NCBI RefSeq assembly: GCF_020911865.1
Contig: NZ_CP087131.1
Span: 1,674,001 to 1,738,000, forward strand
Source: Chryseobacterium sp. C-71
GTDB lineage: Bacteria; Bacteroidota; Bacteroidia; Flavobacteriales; Weeksellaceae
Direction: 5' to 3'
Length of the DNA stretch: 64,000 nt
Numbering within the stretch: the first letter of the stretch is position 1; each line of letters starts with the position of its first letter. The position numbers and the translations under genes are program-made. The notes under the pieces were generated by a model that searched no databases, was not told where the DNA came from, and saw only the letters and a program-made list of their open reading frames with translations. Positions 1-8,662 of this stretch are shown one piece after another.

Positions 1-2
1 AA

Positions 3-437
3 ACCCGAAACAATACTTTCGACTTCGGAATTGCAAGAGTTTCTGACTACTCTTTCTCCTATAACCTCTTGGGACAAAGTGCTACGGGAGGAATTCTCTC
101 TCAACAATTCATTTTGGCTGATGGCGGTTTTAAATCTTTTATCCCAGGAACCGTTAACCAATTTATTACTTCAGTCAATGTTGATACCAGCGTATGGAAA
201 ATTTTCCATATTTACGCAGATGCCGGAGTTTACAAAAATAAGAACAATCCGACTCAGTTTATTTGGGATAGCGGTGTGAAAGTAAGATTAATCCCAGATT
301 TCCTTGAAATATACTTTCCGGTACAATCTACTTTAGGCTTTGAACCTGGATTTAAGGATTACGGAAAACGAATCAGGTATACTTTGATTTTAAATTTAAG
401 CACGATCATCAACGCCGCAAGAAGAGGCTGGTATTAA
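3..437 (+). CDS. C-terminal part of a probable M1-family metallopeptidase (start outside window)
   Basis: The frame is open from the first bases, with no start codon required, so this is the 3' end of a longer gene. About 144 residues are visible. They are rich in alternating hydrophobic and aromatic strands and end in an Arg-Arg-Gly-Trp-Tyr tail. From memory, the tail and the segment with FKDYGKRIRY resemble the C-terminal region of large flavobacterial gluzincin (M1-like) peptidases, but the HEXXH catalytic domain lies outside the window. The family call is therefore tentative. The gene converges on a T9SS cargo gene, with a hairpin between them. An outer-membrane strand domain of another family is the main alternative. 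Confidence 0.45.
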   Translation, partial: TRNNTFDFGIARVSDYSFSYNLLGQSATGGILSQQFILADGGFKSFIPGTVNQFITSVNVDTSVWKIFHIYADAGVYKNKNNPTQFIWDSGVKVRLIPDFLEIYFPVQSTLGFEPGFKDYGKRIRYTLILNLSTIINAARRGWY

Positions 438-442
438 ATAAA

Positions 443-476
443 AAAACAGCTACGATTGTCTTCGTGCAGCTGTTTC
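443..476. terminator. Hairpin between convergent genes
   Basis: An imperfect stem formed by aaacagct and agctgttt arms lies between two convergent genes. It is preceded by an A-run, which is a U-run on the other strand, so it could serve both genes. Confidence 0.6.
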
Positions 477-498
477 ATTGTATCAAAACTAACATTAA

Positions 499-1356
499 TT
501 AATCTTTTAGAATCTTTTGAGAAACAGGTTGGTTGTTTACTGTTCCTGTGATAATATAATTTCCTTTTTGTAATTCTGCAACATTCAAGGTAGCTCCTTC
601 TTTTACCGAAGCCGTTTTTATCAATCGTCCTGTGGAACTATAAACTTTAATATCTTTCACATCTGCTCCGAAGATAATTTCATTATTTTTCACGAATGAA
701 TTTTTAATAAAACGTGACTGCTTAGGCATATTGTTAAAATCATTTATAGCCAAAACACTTGACGACGGACTAGGAAGCGTTACAGTAAAATCAGCTCCAT
801 TATTATTGGTATCACCTGAAGTTCTGGTAATTGAATTCAAAATTGTAGGTGATGGCGCAGCTCCGGAACCTTCATATTGATTTGCTAATCCATAGCCCAC
901 GAAATCAAGAACGTTTGATGCTGCAGGGCCTGTTACCTGAGTATTATTACTTGCTAAAGCAACCTTACCAGAAGTAAGACCTATCGCTAATCCCAAACCA
1001 ACAGTTGGCGATCCGTCAAAATTGACAACAGCACCTACTATAAGATTTGGATTAATAAGATTGATAACTCCTCCCCCTTCAGTACCTTCCTGAATTAAAT
1101 AAGTTTGCCCGGGACTAAGGGTGATGGAAGGCAGCGTATGGTATTGAGTAAATCCGCCAGTTGCGGGACCATACTGAATGGTTGCTCCATTTAATGTAGT
1201 GGTAGAAGAGCCAATATTCTTCAGTTCTATGAAATCATGGGTGAGAAGTGAAATTCCGAGCACCCCTCCTCCGGTATAGACTTCATTAATTACAATCTGA
1301 GCATTAAAAAATGCAGCTATCGAAACTAGTCCGATAAAAGTAAATGCTTTTTTCAT
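499..1356 (-). CDS. Secreted lamin-tail-domain protein with T9SS sorting tail
   Basis: The 285-residue protein starts with a Sec signal peptide (MKKAFTFIGL...FFNAQ). Residues about 20-190 look like a lamin-tail domain: it opens with IVINEVYTGG, followed by DFIELKN and later LDFVGYG, a fold seen in many exported Bacteroidota proteins. The last 75 residues are a type A T9SS sorting domain (VKVY/IKVYSSTGR, LNVAELQKGNYIITG, QKILKD), which routes the protein through the type IX system and is normally cleaved. The substrate is unknown; such proteins are often surface adhesins or nuclease accessories. The next gene carries an almost identical tail. Confidence 0.8.
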   Translation of the reverse strand: MKKAFTFIGLVSIAAFFNAQIVINEVYTGGGVLGISLLTHDFIELKNIGSSTTTLNGATIQYGPATGGFTQYHTLPSITLSPGQTYLIQEGTEGGGVINLINPNLIVGAVVNFDGSPTVGLGLAIGLTSGKVALASNNTQVTGPAASNVLDFVGYGLANQYEGSGAAPSPTILNSITRTSGDTNNNGADFTVTLPSPSSSVLAINDFNNMPKQSRFIKNSFVKNNEIIFGADVKDIKVYSSTGRLIKTASVKEGATLNVAELQKGNYIITGTVNNQPVSQKILKD

Positions 1357-1467
1357 GGCGATAATATTTATTGATTCTATAATAAATTATGCAAATTTAA
1401 TACCAAATAAATAAACAAATACCACATCTTTTGAAAAATTCAAAAACAAAATTTCAACAAACAACAC

Positions 1468-1496
1468 AAAAAAACCACTCTATAAGTGGTTTTTTG
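1468..1496 (-). terminator. Rho-independent terminator of the second cargo gene
   Basis: The stem aaaccact/agtggttt has a short loop and ends in a U-run when read on the minus strand. It lies just downstream of the gene that ends at 1518. Confidence 0.75.
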
Positions 1497-1517
1497 GATT
1501 TAAATATTTTCAGATAT

Positions 1518-2456
1518 TTAGTCTTTCAAAATTTTCTGAGAAACTGGTTGATTGTTTACCGTTCCTGTTACAATGTAGTTCCCTTTTTGTAATTCAGCAA
1601 CGTTTAAAGTAGAACCATTCTTTACTGCACCAGTTTTTACAATTGCACCAGATAAAGTATAAACTTTTACATCTTTCACATCAGCTCCGAAAGTAATTTC
1701 TTCGTTTTTAACGAATGTATTTTTGATAAAGCTTGATTTTGTTTTGTTGAAATCTGAAACTGACAAAGTGCCAGCAAGACCTGTTAATGAAAAGTCATCG
1801 ACCGCAAGACCATCATCAGTACCTGTAATGTTCACATCAGTGAATCTTATAAAAACTGTAGCACCATTTGCAATATTAAGACTTGAAATTGTTCCTGCAA
1901 TTGCTGTTCTGTTAGCTGAATTATTTCCATCAAGAGCACCAGCTGTTGCAGTAGTATTAGTAGTATTATAATTTAATGCACTAACCGGTGTCCATGTTCC
2001 ATTATCTAAAGCTGTTGCATCTAAACTATATTCAAATGCAAGTTGATCAACTGCTGTACTGCCACCATATCTCCACTCTTCACCTACATAAGATATCGAA
2101 AGACCAGAAAGTGCTGCGCCTGTATTATTTACAAACCTAGCTCCAATAAATGTAGTTAAATTATTACTTGCAAGTCCTCCTAAAGCTCTATCAGTACTTC
2201 CAGTAGATCCAAAGCTGTAGCTATTTCCTGCATTTGATGAACCATCTCCAGCTGCATAAGTAGTATTAGCATTTGATCCTACTTCTAAAATTGACCACCC
2301 TGCTAATGCACCTGTCAACGTTATAGAATTAGCTGTACCAGTGTTAGCTAAAGCATCAAAATTCTGTGTGTAAGCAGTTCCTGCTGATAGCAAACTAATT
2401 TGACTGAAAGCTAGACTTGCCAACCCCACCATTGCTAAAGAATAAATCTTTTTCAT
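1518..2456 (-). CDS. Secreted jelly-roll-like protein with T9SS sorting tail
   Basis: The 312-residue protein has a signal peptide (MKKIYSLAMVGLASLAFS) and a Ser/Thr/Asn/Gly-rich body. The body contains WTPVSALNYN, ALDGNNSANRTAI and GLAVDDFSLTG, motifs I associate with a beta-sandwich module often fused to exported nucleases or phosphatases in Bacteroidota. No catalytic domain is present here. Residues about 238-312 form a type A T9SS sorting domain whose last 30 residues are nearly identical to those of the preceding cargo gene. It probably ends up secreted or attached to the cell surface. The ligand is not identifiable. Confidence 0.78.
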   Translation of the reverse strand: MKKIYSLAMVGLASLAFSQISLLSAGTAYTQNFDALANTGTANSITLTGALAGWSILEVGSNANTTYAAGDGSSNAGNSYSFGSTGSTDRALGGLASNNLTTFIGARFVNNTGAALSGLSISYVGEEWRYGGSTAVDQLAFEYSLDATALDNGTWTPVSALNYNTTNTTATAGALDGNNSANRTAIAGTISSLNIANGATVFIRFTDVNITGTDDGLAVDDFSLTGLAGTLSVSDFNKTKSSFIKNTFVKNEEITFGADVKDVKVYTLSGAIVKTGAVKNGSTLNVAELQKGNYIVTGTVNNQPVSQKILKD

Positions 2457-2604
2457 AACTTAAAATTTTATTATTAATAATTTATAATGCAAAATTAAAG
2501 GATTTTTTACACTCAAAACAATATTAAGGTTAATTTTCTGTTAACAATACTAACCCCTCTGCCATTCACATTTTTTACCTATTTTTACCAATTATTTCAA
2601 AGAC

Positions 2605-5600
2605 TTGCGGAATTCACTTCTGATATTCTTCGTTTTTTTCTTGGGCTTATCACTGAATAACGCTCAAATTTTCTCGTGGAAAAATCCCAACATCCCAAAA
2701 GACAGTATAAAGAAGGATAGTATACTTGCAGCAAGGCTTGAACAGGACATTTTTGCAAAAGACACGATGGATTTTGTAAAAACCAGCAACCGAATTATTG
2801 TTGACGAAGCCGTACTTGCTAAAAATGATAAAAAAAGATTTTTAGGAGAATTAAATTCCAAAGGATCAATTATCAGAGGAATTACTTTTGGTAATAATCA
2901 GGGGCAGTCTGTACAAAGTTCAATGGATTTACAAATTTCAGGAAAACTATCAAAAGACGTCACGATTTTAGCAAGTATTTCAGATCACAATTTACCGATT
3001 CAGGCAGATGGATACACCCAAACTCTTGAAGAATTTGACAAGATTTACATGCAGCTTAATATCAAGGACAAATCAATTCTTAGAGCCGGGCATTTAGATC
3101 TTTTAGATGATAAAAATTATTTCGCAAAATACCAGCGACGAAGCATGGGGCTTCAGTTTCAGACGCAATTCGGAACTGAAAACAAGACCTTTGCAGATGT
3201 TTCGATGGGTGTGGCACGAAGCGAATTTCACAGAATCCGTTTTCAGGGTGTGGAAGGAAACCAAGGACCTTACCGACTGACCGGAAAAAACGGTGAGCAG
3301 TTTATCACTTTGATTTCAGGGTCGGAACAGGTTTTTATTGACGGTATTTTAATGAAACGTGGTGAGAATCAGGATTACGTGATTAACTACAACACCGGTG
3401 AGGTTACTTTTACGAGTTTTCGACCAATATTCCAGCAGAATTTTATTACGATTTCGTTTAATTATACTAACCGAAATTATTCAAGATATTTATTCACAGG
3501 AAAATTGGAACATCAGCGTGAGAAATTCAGAATCGGGCTGAATTGGTTCATGGAAAATGATAATAAAAACGCACCTTTAGCTTTAAATCTGTCCAAAGAA
3601 GACGAACAGATTTTAGCCGATGCAGGGAATGATCCTAATCTGATGTATGCTCCTTCAGGTGTCGTTACAGAATATGATGTCAACAAAATACTTTACATTC
3701 TCGTACCAGATACCAACGGAAGCCACTACCAATTTTCAAACGATGTTACACAGACTCTGTACACGGTTTCGTTTACGTATTTCGGAGTGAATCTGGGGGA
3801 TTACAAACTAACACAAACAACCAATAACGGGCGTGTTTTCGAATATGTTGGTCCCAATATGGGGGATTACAGAGCCGTAAGAAAATTGCCTTCACCACAA
3901 AAATCTCAAGTATACACTGTAAACTCAGAATACCTTTTAAAAGATGGAAAAATAGGTGCAGATATTTCTTTGAGCAACTACGATCTCAATTTATTTTCCT
4001 CAAAAGATTCTGATCAGAATTTGGGCTATGCATACAGAGTTTTTGGAAATAGAACATTTACAAAAAACAACTGGAAAGGAACTCCAAGTTTTGAATATCA
4101 ATACATCGACAAGCAATTCCATATTCTAGACCGTATCAATGATGTGGAATTCTCTAGAGATTTTAACTTAGCTCAGGAATTTAGCGGAAGAACACAAAAT
4201 AGATTTATTTTTAATTTTTTAAATAAATGGAATAATAAATCGGCATTAAATTATCGTGTCAACTATCTTGACGAGCAAGATTCTTACAAAGGAATCAAAA
4301 ACGATTTAGACTTCAGCTGGATCAAAGGGAAATTTCTTACCAAAGGAAACTTGTCTTACTTGGATACCAATGCTACTTTACAGGATACAAAATTTATCCG
4401 TGGAGGCGCTGCCACAGAATATACCGGCAAAAAAGGAAGCTGGGCTTTAGGCGGAAGCATGGAGCACAACGAAAAGAAATTTAATGAAACCCAATTGATG
4501 GATGTCACCAGTTTCAGCTGGAAAGAATTGTTTGTTCAAAAGAAAATCGGTGATAGTACAAGAACCAAGCTTTTAGCTAAAATGTACATCAGAGATAACG
4601 ACTCTGTGCGTGACAATAGACTTCAGAATATGAACAGGATCTTGGGATTCATGGCAGAAAGTCAATTAATTAAAACAGAAAAAACGACTTTAAATGCTTT
4701 GATTCATTATAGAAAATTCTTCTATAAAAATGAAGATGTAGATATGAATCAGAATAAAGATTTTGTTGTAGGAAACATACTTTACAATCAACAGTTATTC
4801 AAAAACGGAATGCGTTTGCAGGCATTTTACGAATTAGGAAACGGACAGGAGGCACAACGTGAGTTCCAATACATCAAAGTGACCGACGGGCAAGGTGTGT
4901 ACAAATGGACCGACTATAATGGTGACGGCGTTCAACAGCTCGATGAATTTGAAATTGCAGAATACTCAGATTTGGCACAATACATTAGGATTTACACCAA
5001 TTCTGTGCGGTATATTCCTTCCAACAAAAACAAATTGCAGTTGGCGTTATTTGTGAATCCGGCAATTATATTTGATTCAGAAAATAAGTTTTTAAAGCGC
5101 TGGAATTTTAATGTATCCTTAAATTCACAAAATTCTTATTTCAAAAGAGAAAAAGTTTTGGTTTTGAATCCGTTTGAAAAAAGTGATGATCAGATTCTCA
5201 AAAACCAGAATATTTTAGCTTCCGTTCAGTTTAACCCAACCGAAATATCCGGGTGGAACGGAAATTATCGTTTCATTGCCAACGACAACCTCATCAATGC
5301 CAATTTCAGTAACGAAGAACGGAATCAGACTTCGCATTTCGTCAATCTTGGATATTGGTTTAATAAAGAATTCAGGGTAGATTGGGAAAACTCTGTTCAT
5401 GATTTACAAAACTCCTCTCAACTTTTTGCAACGAGAGATTACCGACTGAATAATTTTGAGACAAAACCAAAAGCAACGTACAAGTTTACCGACGCCATAC
5501 AAGCCGAATTTTCTTCAGCTTACCGCGAAAAGAAAAGAGTGGATGGCGAAGAGTTCTTAAAAGCTTTTGACATCACCGGAACACTTCAGTGGGAACGCAA

Positions 5601-5838
5601 GAAAACTTCCATCAGAGGAAATTTCTCATTCATCAACAATAATTTTACCGGAAACAATTTCAGCATTGTAGGAAACCAAATGCTCGATGGTTTAAAACCA
5701 GGCAAAAATCAGGTCTGGAGTGTCTTTGTACAGCAGGCAATCAATTCTTTCTTACAATTAAATTTAAATTATGAAGGCAGAAATTCGGGTGACCGTACGA
5801 TTCACATTGGGAGTATGCAGGTCAAGGCGAGTTTTTAA
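2605..5838 (+). CDS. Large outer-membrane beta-barrel-like protein, function unknown
   Basis: The 1077-residue protein uses a TTG start chosen because it directly precedes a signal peptide (MRNSLLIFFVFFLGLSLNNAQ); no in-frame ATG lies near it. After an unstructured, charged region (residues about 25-90), a segment with GITFGNNQG and VFIDGILMKRGEN is followed by long runs of alternating polar and aromatic residues typical of a Bacteroidota outer-membrane barrel. The DGxLxxRGxDY...YNTGEVTF pattern recalls modules of the T9SS translocon protein SprA, though this protein is less than half its length. An acidic DYNGDGVQQLDEFE stretch (about residue 770) resembles a calcium-binding EF loop. The exact family is not recognised. 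Confidence 0.6.
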   Translation: MRNSLLIFFVFFLGLSLNNAQIFSWKNPNIPKDSIKKDSILAARLEQDIFAKDTMDFVKTSNRIIVDEAVLAKNDKKRFLGELNSKGSIIRGITFGNNQGQSVQSSMDLQISGKLSKDVTILASISDHNLPIQADGYTQTLEEFDKIYMQLNIKDKSILRAGHLDLLDDKNYFAKYQRRSMGLQFQTQFGTENKTFADVSMGVARSEFHRIRFQGVEGNQGPYRLTGKNGEQFITLISGSEQVFIDGILMKRGENQDYVINYNTGEVTFTSFRPIFQQNFITISFNYTNRNYSRYLFTGKLEHQREKFRIGLNWFMENDNKNAPLALNLSKEDEQILADAGNDPNLMYAPSGVVTEYDVNKILYILVPDTNGSHYQFSNDVTQTLYTVSFTYFGVNLGDYKLTQTTNNGRVFEYVGPNMGDYRAVRKLPSPQKSQVYTVNSEYLLKDGKIGADISLSNYDLNLFSSKDSDQNLGYAYRVFGNRTFTKNNWKGTPSFEYQYIDKQFHILDRINDVEFSRDFNLAQEFSGRTQNRFIFNFLNKWNNKSALNYRVNYLDEQDSYKGIKNDLDFSWIKGKFLTKGNLSYLDTNATLQDTKFIRGGAATEYTGKKGSWALGGSMEHNEKKFNETQLMDVTSFSWKELFVQKKIGDSTRTKLLAKMYIRDNDSVRDNRLQNMNRILGFMAESQLIKTEKTTLNALIHYRKFFYKNEDVDMNQNKDFVVGNILYNQQLFKNGMRLQAFYELGNGQEAQREFQYIKVTDGQGVYKWTDYNGDGVQQLDEFEIAEYSDLAQYIRIYTNSVRYIPSNKNKLQLALFVNPAIIFDSENKFLKRWNFNVSLNSQNSYFKREKVLVLNPFEKSDDQILKNQNILASVQFNPTEISGWNGNYRFIANDNLINANFSNEERNQTSHFVNLGYWFNKEFRVDWENSVHDLQNSSQLFATRDYRLNNFETKPKATYKFTDAIQAEFSSAYREKKRVDGEEFLKAFDITGTLQWERKKTSIRGNFSFINNNFTGNNFSIVGNQMLDGLKPGKNQVWSVFVQQAINSFLQLNLNYEGRNSGDRTIHIGSMQVKASF

Positions 5839-5900
5839 AATTTAGATGAAGGTTATAACAGAAAATAAGGTAATATTTTCCATTTCATGAGTTTTAAATT

Positions 5901-6002
5901 GAACCACTTCGTGGTTCTGTAAAATTCCGCCAAATATACATCACCTTCTTATTGTCCATGGGTTTCACCCACGGCTATTAATATTGAACCACTTCGTGGT
6001 TC
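5901..6002. repeat. Twin palindromes flanking a third hairpin (REP-like cluster)
   Basis: The palindrome gaaccacttcgtggttc occurs at 5901-5917 and again at 5986-6002, both preceded by att(g). Between them, ccatgggtttcacccacgg (about 5957-5975) forms another hairpin. No ORF crosses the cluster. The 5839-6095 gap holds nothing else recognisable. Confidence 0.7.
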
Positions 6003-6095
6003 GCAACAAAATCTTAATGCCCACACCCTTCTATAGGATCAATAACTTTTACTTTTTACTTGGCTCTTTATACTTTTACCTTTCTACATTTTCCT

Positions 6096-6103
6096 TATAT
6101 TTG
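6096..6103 (+). promoter_or_regulatory. Putative promoter -7 box (TATATTTG) of the riboswitch operon
   Basis: It matches the Bacteroidota -7 consensus TAnnTTTG and lies 12 bases upstream of the first riboswitch base, so transcription would start just before the aptamer. No clear -33 TTG was found. Confidence 0.55.
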
Positions 6104-6115
6104 TTCAGTAATAAT

Positions 6116-6183
6116 ACACGGGGTGCCGCAAGGCTGAGATCATACCCGATAACCTGATTTGGATAATGCCAACGTAGGGATGT
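6116..6183 (+). promoter_or_regulatory. TPP riboswitch (THI element)
   Basis: The aptamer is recognised from its conserved blocks in order: cggggtgc, then ctgaga (6134-6139), then acccg (6145-6148 region), then acctgatttggataatgcc and cgtaggga. The outer P1 stem is closed by aca at 6116-6118 with tgt at 6181-6183. The class binds thiamine pyrophosphate and represses downstream genes. The next 78 bases to the first start codon hold a hairpin rather than an obvious U-tract terminator. The operon downstream is therefore expected to respond to thiamine status. Confidence 0.95.
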
Positions 6184-6209
6184 CTGCTTAAAATATTTTC
6201 ATTTTATGC

Positions 6210-6251
6210 TTTATTCGTTCGCATGCTTATCTGTGGTCTGAACTGAATAAA
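6210..6251 (+). promoter_or_regulatory. Hairpin between riboswitch and start codon (possible expression platform)
   Basis: The arm tttattc (6210-6216) pairs with gaataaa (6245-6251), and gttc (6217-6220) pairs with gaac (6240-6243) across a one-base bulge. The hairpin ends 10 bases before the ATG and has no U-run, so a translational effect is more plausible than termination. This is inferred by eye, without folding. Confidence 0.35.
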
Positions 6252-6261
6252 TCAACATAAA

Positions 6262-6984
6262 ATGGAAGTAACAAAGTATTCCGGAGAACTTATCCCACAA
6301 CAAGACAAAAACTGGCAAGGAAGACCCGAATGGTTTTTCAATAGAGAACATACCGACACCTACGAATTATGGTATGAAGGCAGATACAAACGAGCCGAAA
6401 TCTGGCAGAAAAAAGTAATGGAACAGCTCATTTCCAAAGATCAACGAGTAAAAACATTATTAGAATTCGGATGTGGTACTACCCGATTTACACGCTGGTG
6501 GAAAAATATCGGGATTGAAGCAACCGGCGGAGACATTTCTCCTCTCATGTTATCACAAGCCGTTCATCTTTTCGAAGGCGATCTGGTGATGGCAGATTCT
6601 CATTTTATGCCTTTTAAAGATCATACGTTCGATTCATTGGCATTCATCACAACATTTGAATATTATAAAGATTCTGTAAAAGTTATTCGGGAGGCAGCCC
6701 GAGTTGCGAAGTACGGAATTGCAATGGGAATGATGAACAGGAACTCCCCAAAGGTCGCAAGAAGAAGAGTGCAACAGCTGTTCGGGAAAAATCCTTTTTA
6801 CGTGACCGCAACTTTCTACACTCCGAAAATGCTGACAGAGATTATCGAAAAAGCTTTAGTCGGAAGAAAATATACAATTGAATGGACATGCACCGGACTT
6901 CCAAAATGGTTTCCTGTACAGCAATGGAACCTTCCGGTAGGCGATTTCTTTGGTTTATACATCCAGCTAAATGATGTGGAATGA
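6262..6984 (+). CDS. Class I SAM-dependent methyltransferase in TPP-riboswitch operon
   Basis: The 240-residue protein has a Rossmann SAM-binding fold: motif I LLEFGCGTTRFTRWW (about residues 67-81), an acidic second strand ATGGDIS (about 92), and a third block DSLAFITTFEYYKD where methyltransferase motif IV lies. The N-terminal part (PEWFFNREHTDTYELWYEGRYKRAE) recalls methyltransferases that act on small metabolites or proteins, but the substrate cannot be read from the sequence. It is the first gene after the riboswitch and overlaps the next gene by 4 bases (ATGA), so the two are probably translationally coupled. A Trm112-like gene in the same operon may encode its activating partner. The link to thiamine metabolism is inferred from regulation alone. 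Confidence 0.8.
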   Translation: MEVTKYSGELIPQQDKNWQGRPEWFFNREHTDTYELWYEGRYKRAEIWQKKVMEQLISKDQRVKTLLEFGCGTTRFTRWWKNIGIEATGGDISPLMLSQAVHLFEGDLVMADSHFMPFKDHTFDSLAFITTFEYYKDSVKVIREAARVAKYGIAMGMMNRNSPKVARRRVQQLFGKNPFYVTATFYTPKMLTEIIEKALVGRKYTIEWTCTGLPKWFPVQQWNLPVGDFFGLYIQLNDVE

Positions 6985-8030
6985 TTGAAACCTTAGGAAA
7001 AATAAATCATTCCCAATTTGAAGATTTCCTGAAACAGCGATGCGGAAAAAAACGTGATGAAGTACGCGTCGGTCCTGAGTTTGGTGTTGATGTCTCCGTA
7101 GTCGATCTGCATGGCGGAAAAGCGATGGCTTTGACGAGTGATCCTCTTTCTTTGATTCCGTCTTTAGGTTTGGAAGAATCGGCTTGGCTGTCAGTTCATC
7201 TTATGGCGAATGATATGGCGACCACAGGCTTCGCACCGACGTTCGGACAGTTTGTTTTAAATCTTCCTGCTCATCTTTCTAAAAATGATTTTGAAATTTA
7301 TTGGAATTACATTCATCAGTTTTGTAAAGATATTGACGTAAGCATTACCGGCGGACACACGGGATTTATCGAAGGTCAAAACTCTACTATTGCAGGTGGC
7401 GGAACTTTTATTACCATTGCTCAGAAAGAAGAAATTTTAGTTTCGAAATATGCAAAACCCGGCGATTCAATTTTAGTGACCAAAACAAGCGCACTTTCAT
7501 CGGTTGCCATTTTAGCAATGAGTTTTCCGGAAACTGTAAAAAATAAAGCAGGGAAAGAATTTTACTATTCAGCATCGGCTTCCTTTTACGAAACCTCATC
7601 ATTGAAAGACGCCCTAACTGCCGTACAAAATAAGAATTCAGGAGTGACTGCGATGCATGATGTAACGGAAGGCGGCGTTTTGGGAGCGATTTACGAACTA
7701 GCCATAGCATCAGGAAATGGAGCAGAAATATTTAATGAAAAACTTCCGATTGGAGAAGTCCAGTCAGAAGTTTGTAATTTGTTTTCGCTAGATCCGAGAT
7801 ATTGCATTGGTGCGGGGTCAATGATCATTACATGTAAAAAAGAGAAGGCTTCGGAGATTATTTCAAGATTGGAGGCAAATCATATTCCATGTACAGAAGT
7901 TGGCGTGATTACCGAAAAATCTGACGGAATTAAATTAATTGAAAACGAACAAGCAACTGATTTAATGTATTTCGAGGAAGACCCTTATTGGAAAGCATTC
8001 TTTAACGCTTATAAAAACGGCTGGAAATAA
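6981..8030 (+). CDS. HypE-like / AIR-synthase-related protein in TPP-riboswitch operon
   Basis: The 349-residue protein belongs to the PurM/HypE/ThiL/SelD ATP-binding fold. Visible family marks are VGPEFGVDVSVVDL (N-terminal), MALTSDPLS, HLMANDMATTGFAP (about residues 73-86), ITGGHTGFIEG (about 120) and the C-terminal half starting at AMHDVTEGGVLGAIYELA (about 215). These fit the HypE-like branch best. The HypE C-terminal Cys that receives the carbamoyl group in hydrogenase maturation is not seen; the protein ends NAYKNGWK. No hydrogenase genes are nearby. Control by a TPP riboswitch suggests an ATP-dependent step on a thiamine intermediate, analogous to ThiL, but that is inference. It shares one base with the next gene. 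Confidence 0.8.
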   Translation: MIETLGKINHSQFEDFLKQRCGKKRDEVRVGPEFGVDVSVVDLHGGKAMALTSDPLSLIPSLGLEESAWLSVHLMANDMATTGFAPTFGQFVLNLPAHLSKNDFEIYWNYIHQFCKDIDVSITGGHTGFIEGQNSTIAGGGTFITIAQKEEILVSKYAKPGDSILVTKTSALSSVAILAMSFPETVKNKAGKEFYYSASASFYETSSLKDALTAVQNKNSGVTAMHDVTEGGVLGAIYELAIASGNGAEIFNEKLPIGEVQSEVCNLFSLDPRYCIGAGSMIITCKKEKASEIISRLEANHIPCTEVGVITEKSDGIKLIENEQATDLMYFEEDPYWKAFFNAYKNGWK

Positions 8031-8659
8031 TGAAAAAGCAAACCATACAATCAGGAATCTATCTGATTATCGATCCTTCGATGGATGAGGAAATTCTTTT
8101 TTCTAAATTGAATTTAATTGTAAAAGAAAAAATATCAGCCATTCAGATCTTGGACAATTTTAAAGAAAATCAGAATATTGAAGAACTGCTTTTAAAAAGT
8201 CATGAGATTACTTCGTCAAATAATATTCCCTTGATCATCAATAATCGCTGGGAATATTTAAATCAAATTCATTTTGATGGAATTCATTTTGATGAAATTC
8301 CTGAAAATTTCATTCAGATTAAAAAAGAGATCCATTGCGATTTCATTACAGGAATTACCTGTAATAATGAACTTTCAACGATTGAATATGCCGAAGAAAA
8401 TCAGTTCGATTATATTTCTTTCTGCTCGATGTTTCCGTCAAAAACCGCAAACAGTTGTGAACTGGTAAATTTTGAGACTGTTCAGAAAGCGAAAAGTATT
8501 TTCAGTGGAAAAATCTTTTTAGCTGGAGGAATTGATTTCAATAATATTAAAAATTTAAGTGAATTAAATTATGACGGAATAGCCGTCGTTTCAGGAATTA
8601 TGAGTGCAGAAAATCCGTCAGAAACCATTAGAAATTACCATCAAAAAATTAAAAAGTAA
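8030..8659 (+). CDS. ThiE-like thiamine-phosphate synthase family protein, divergent
   Basis: The 209-residue TIM-barrel protein resembles ThiE, which joins the HMP pyrophosphate and thiazole phosphate moieties of thiamine. Matching landmarks are IPLIINNRWEYL (about residues 65-76, ThiE has NDR), FDGIHFDE (ThiE GVHLGQ), DYISFCSMFPSKT (about 128, ThiE YIGxGPxFxTxTK) and IFLAGGIDFNNI...GIAVVSGIM (about 165-190). Several positions that hold substrate in true ThiE have changed, including the Asp of NDR, the HLGQ loop and the QLR-K motif. It may be a paralogue or TenI-like protein rather than the main ThiE. The start overlaps the upstream stop by one base. Confidence 0.75.
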   Translation: MKKQTIQSGIYLIIDPSMDEEILFSKLNLIVKEKISAIQILDNFKENQNIEELLLKSHEITSSNNIPLIINNRWEYLNQIHFDGIHFDEIPENFIQIKKEIHCDFITGITCNNELSTIEYAEENQFDYISFCSMFPSKTANSCELVNFETVQKAKSIFSGKIFLAGGIDFNNIKNLSELNYDGIAVVSGIMSAENPSETIRNYHQKIKK

Positions 8660-8662
8660 AAA

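Noticed and set aside
6981..8030. Hydrogenase maturation (hyp) operon
   Set aside because: No HypA-D, HypF or hydrogenase gene is present, and the C-terminal Cys of HypE is missing. Regulation by a TPP riboswitch points elsewhere.
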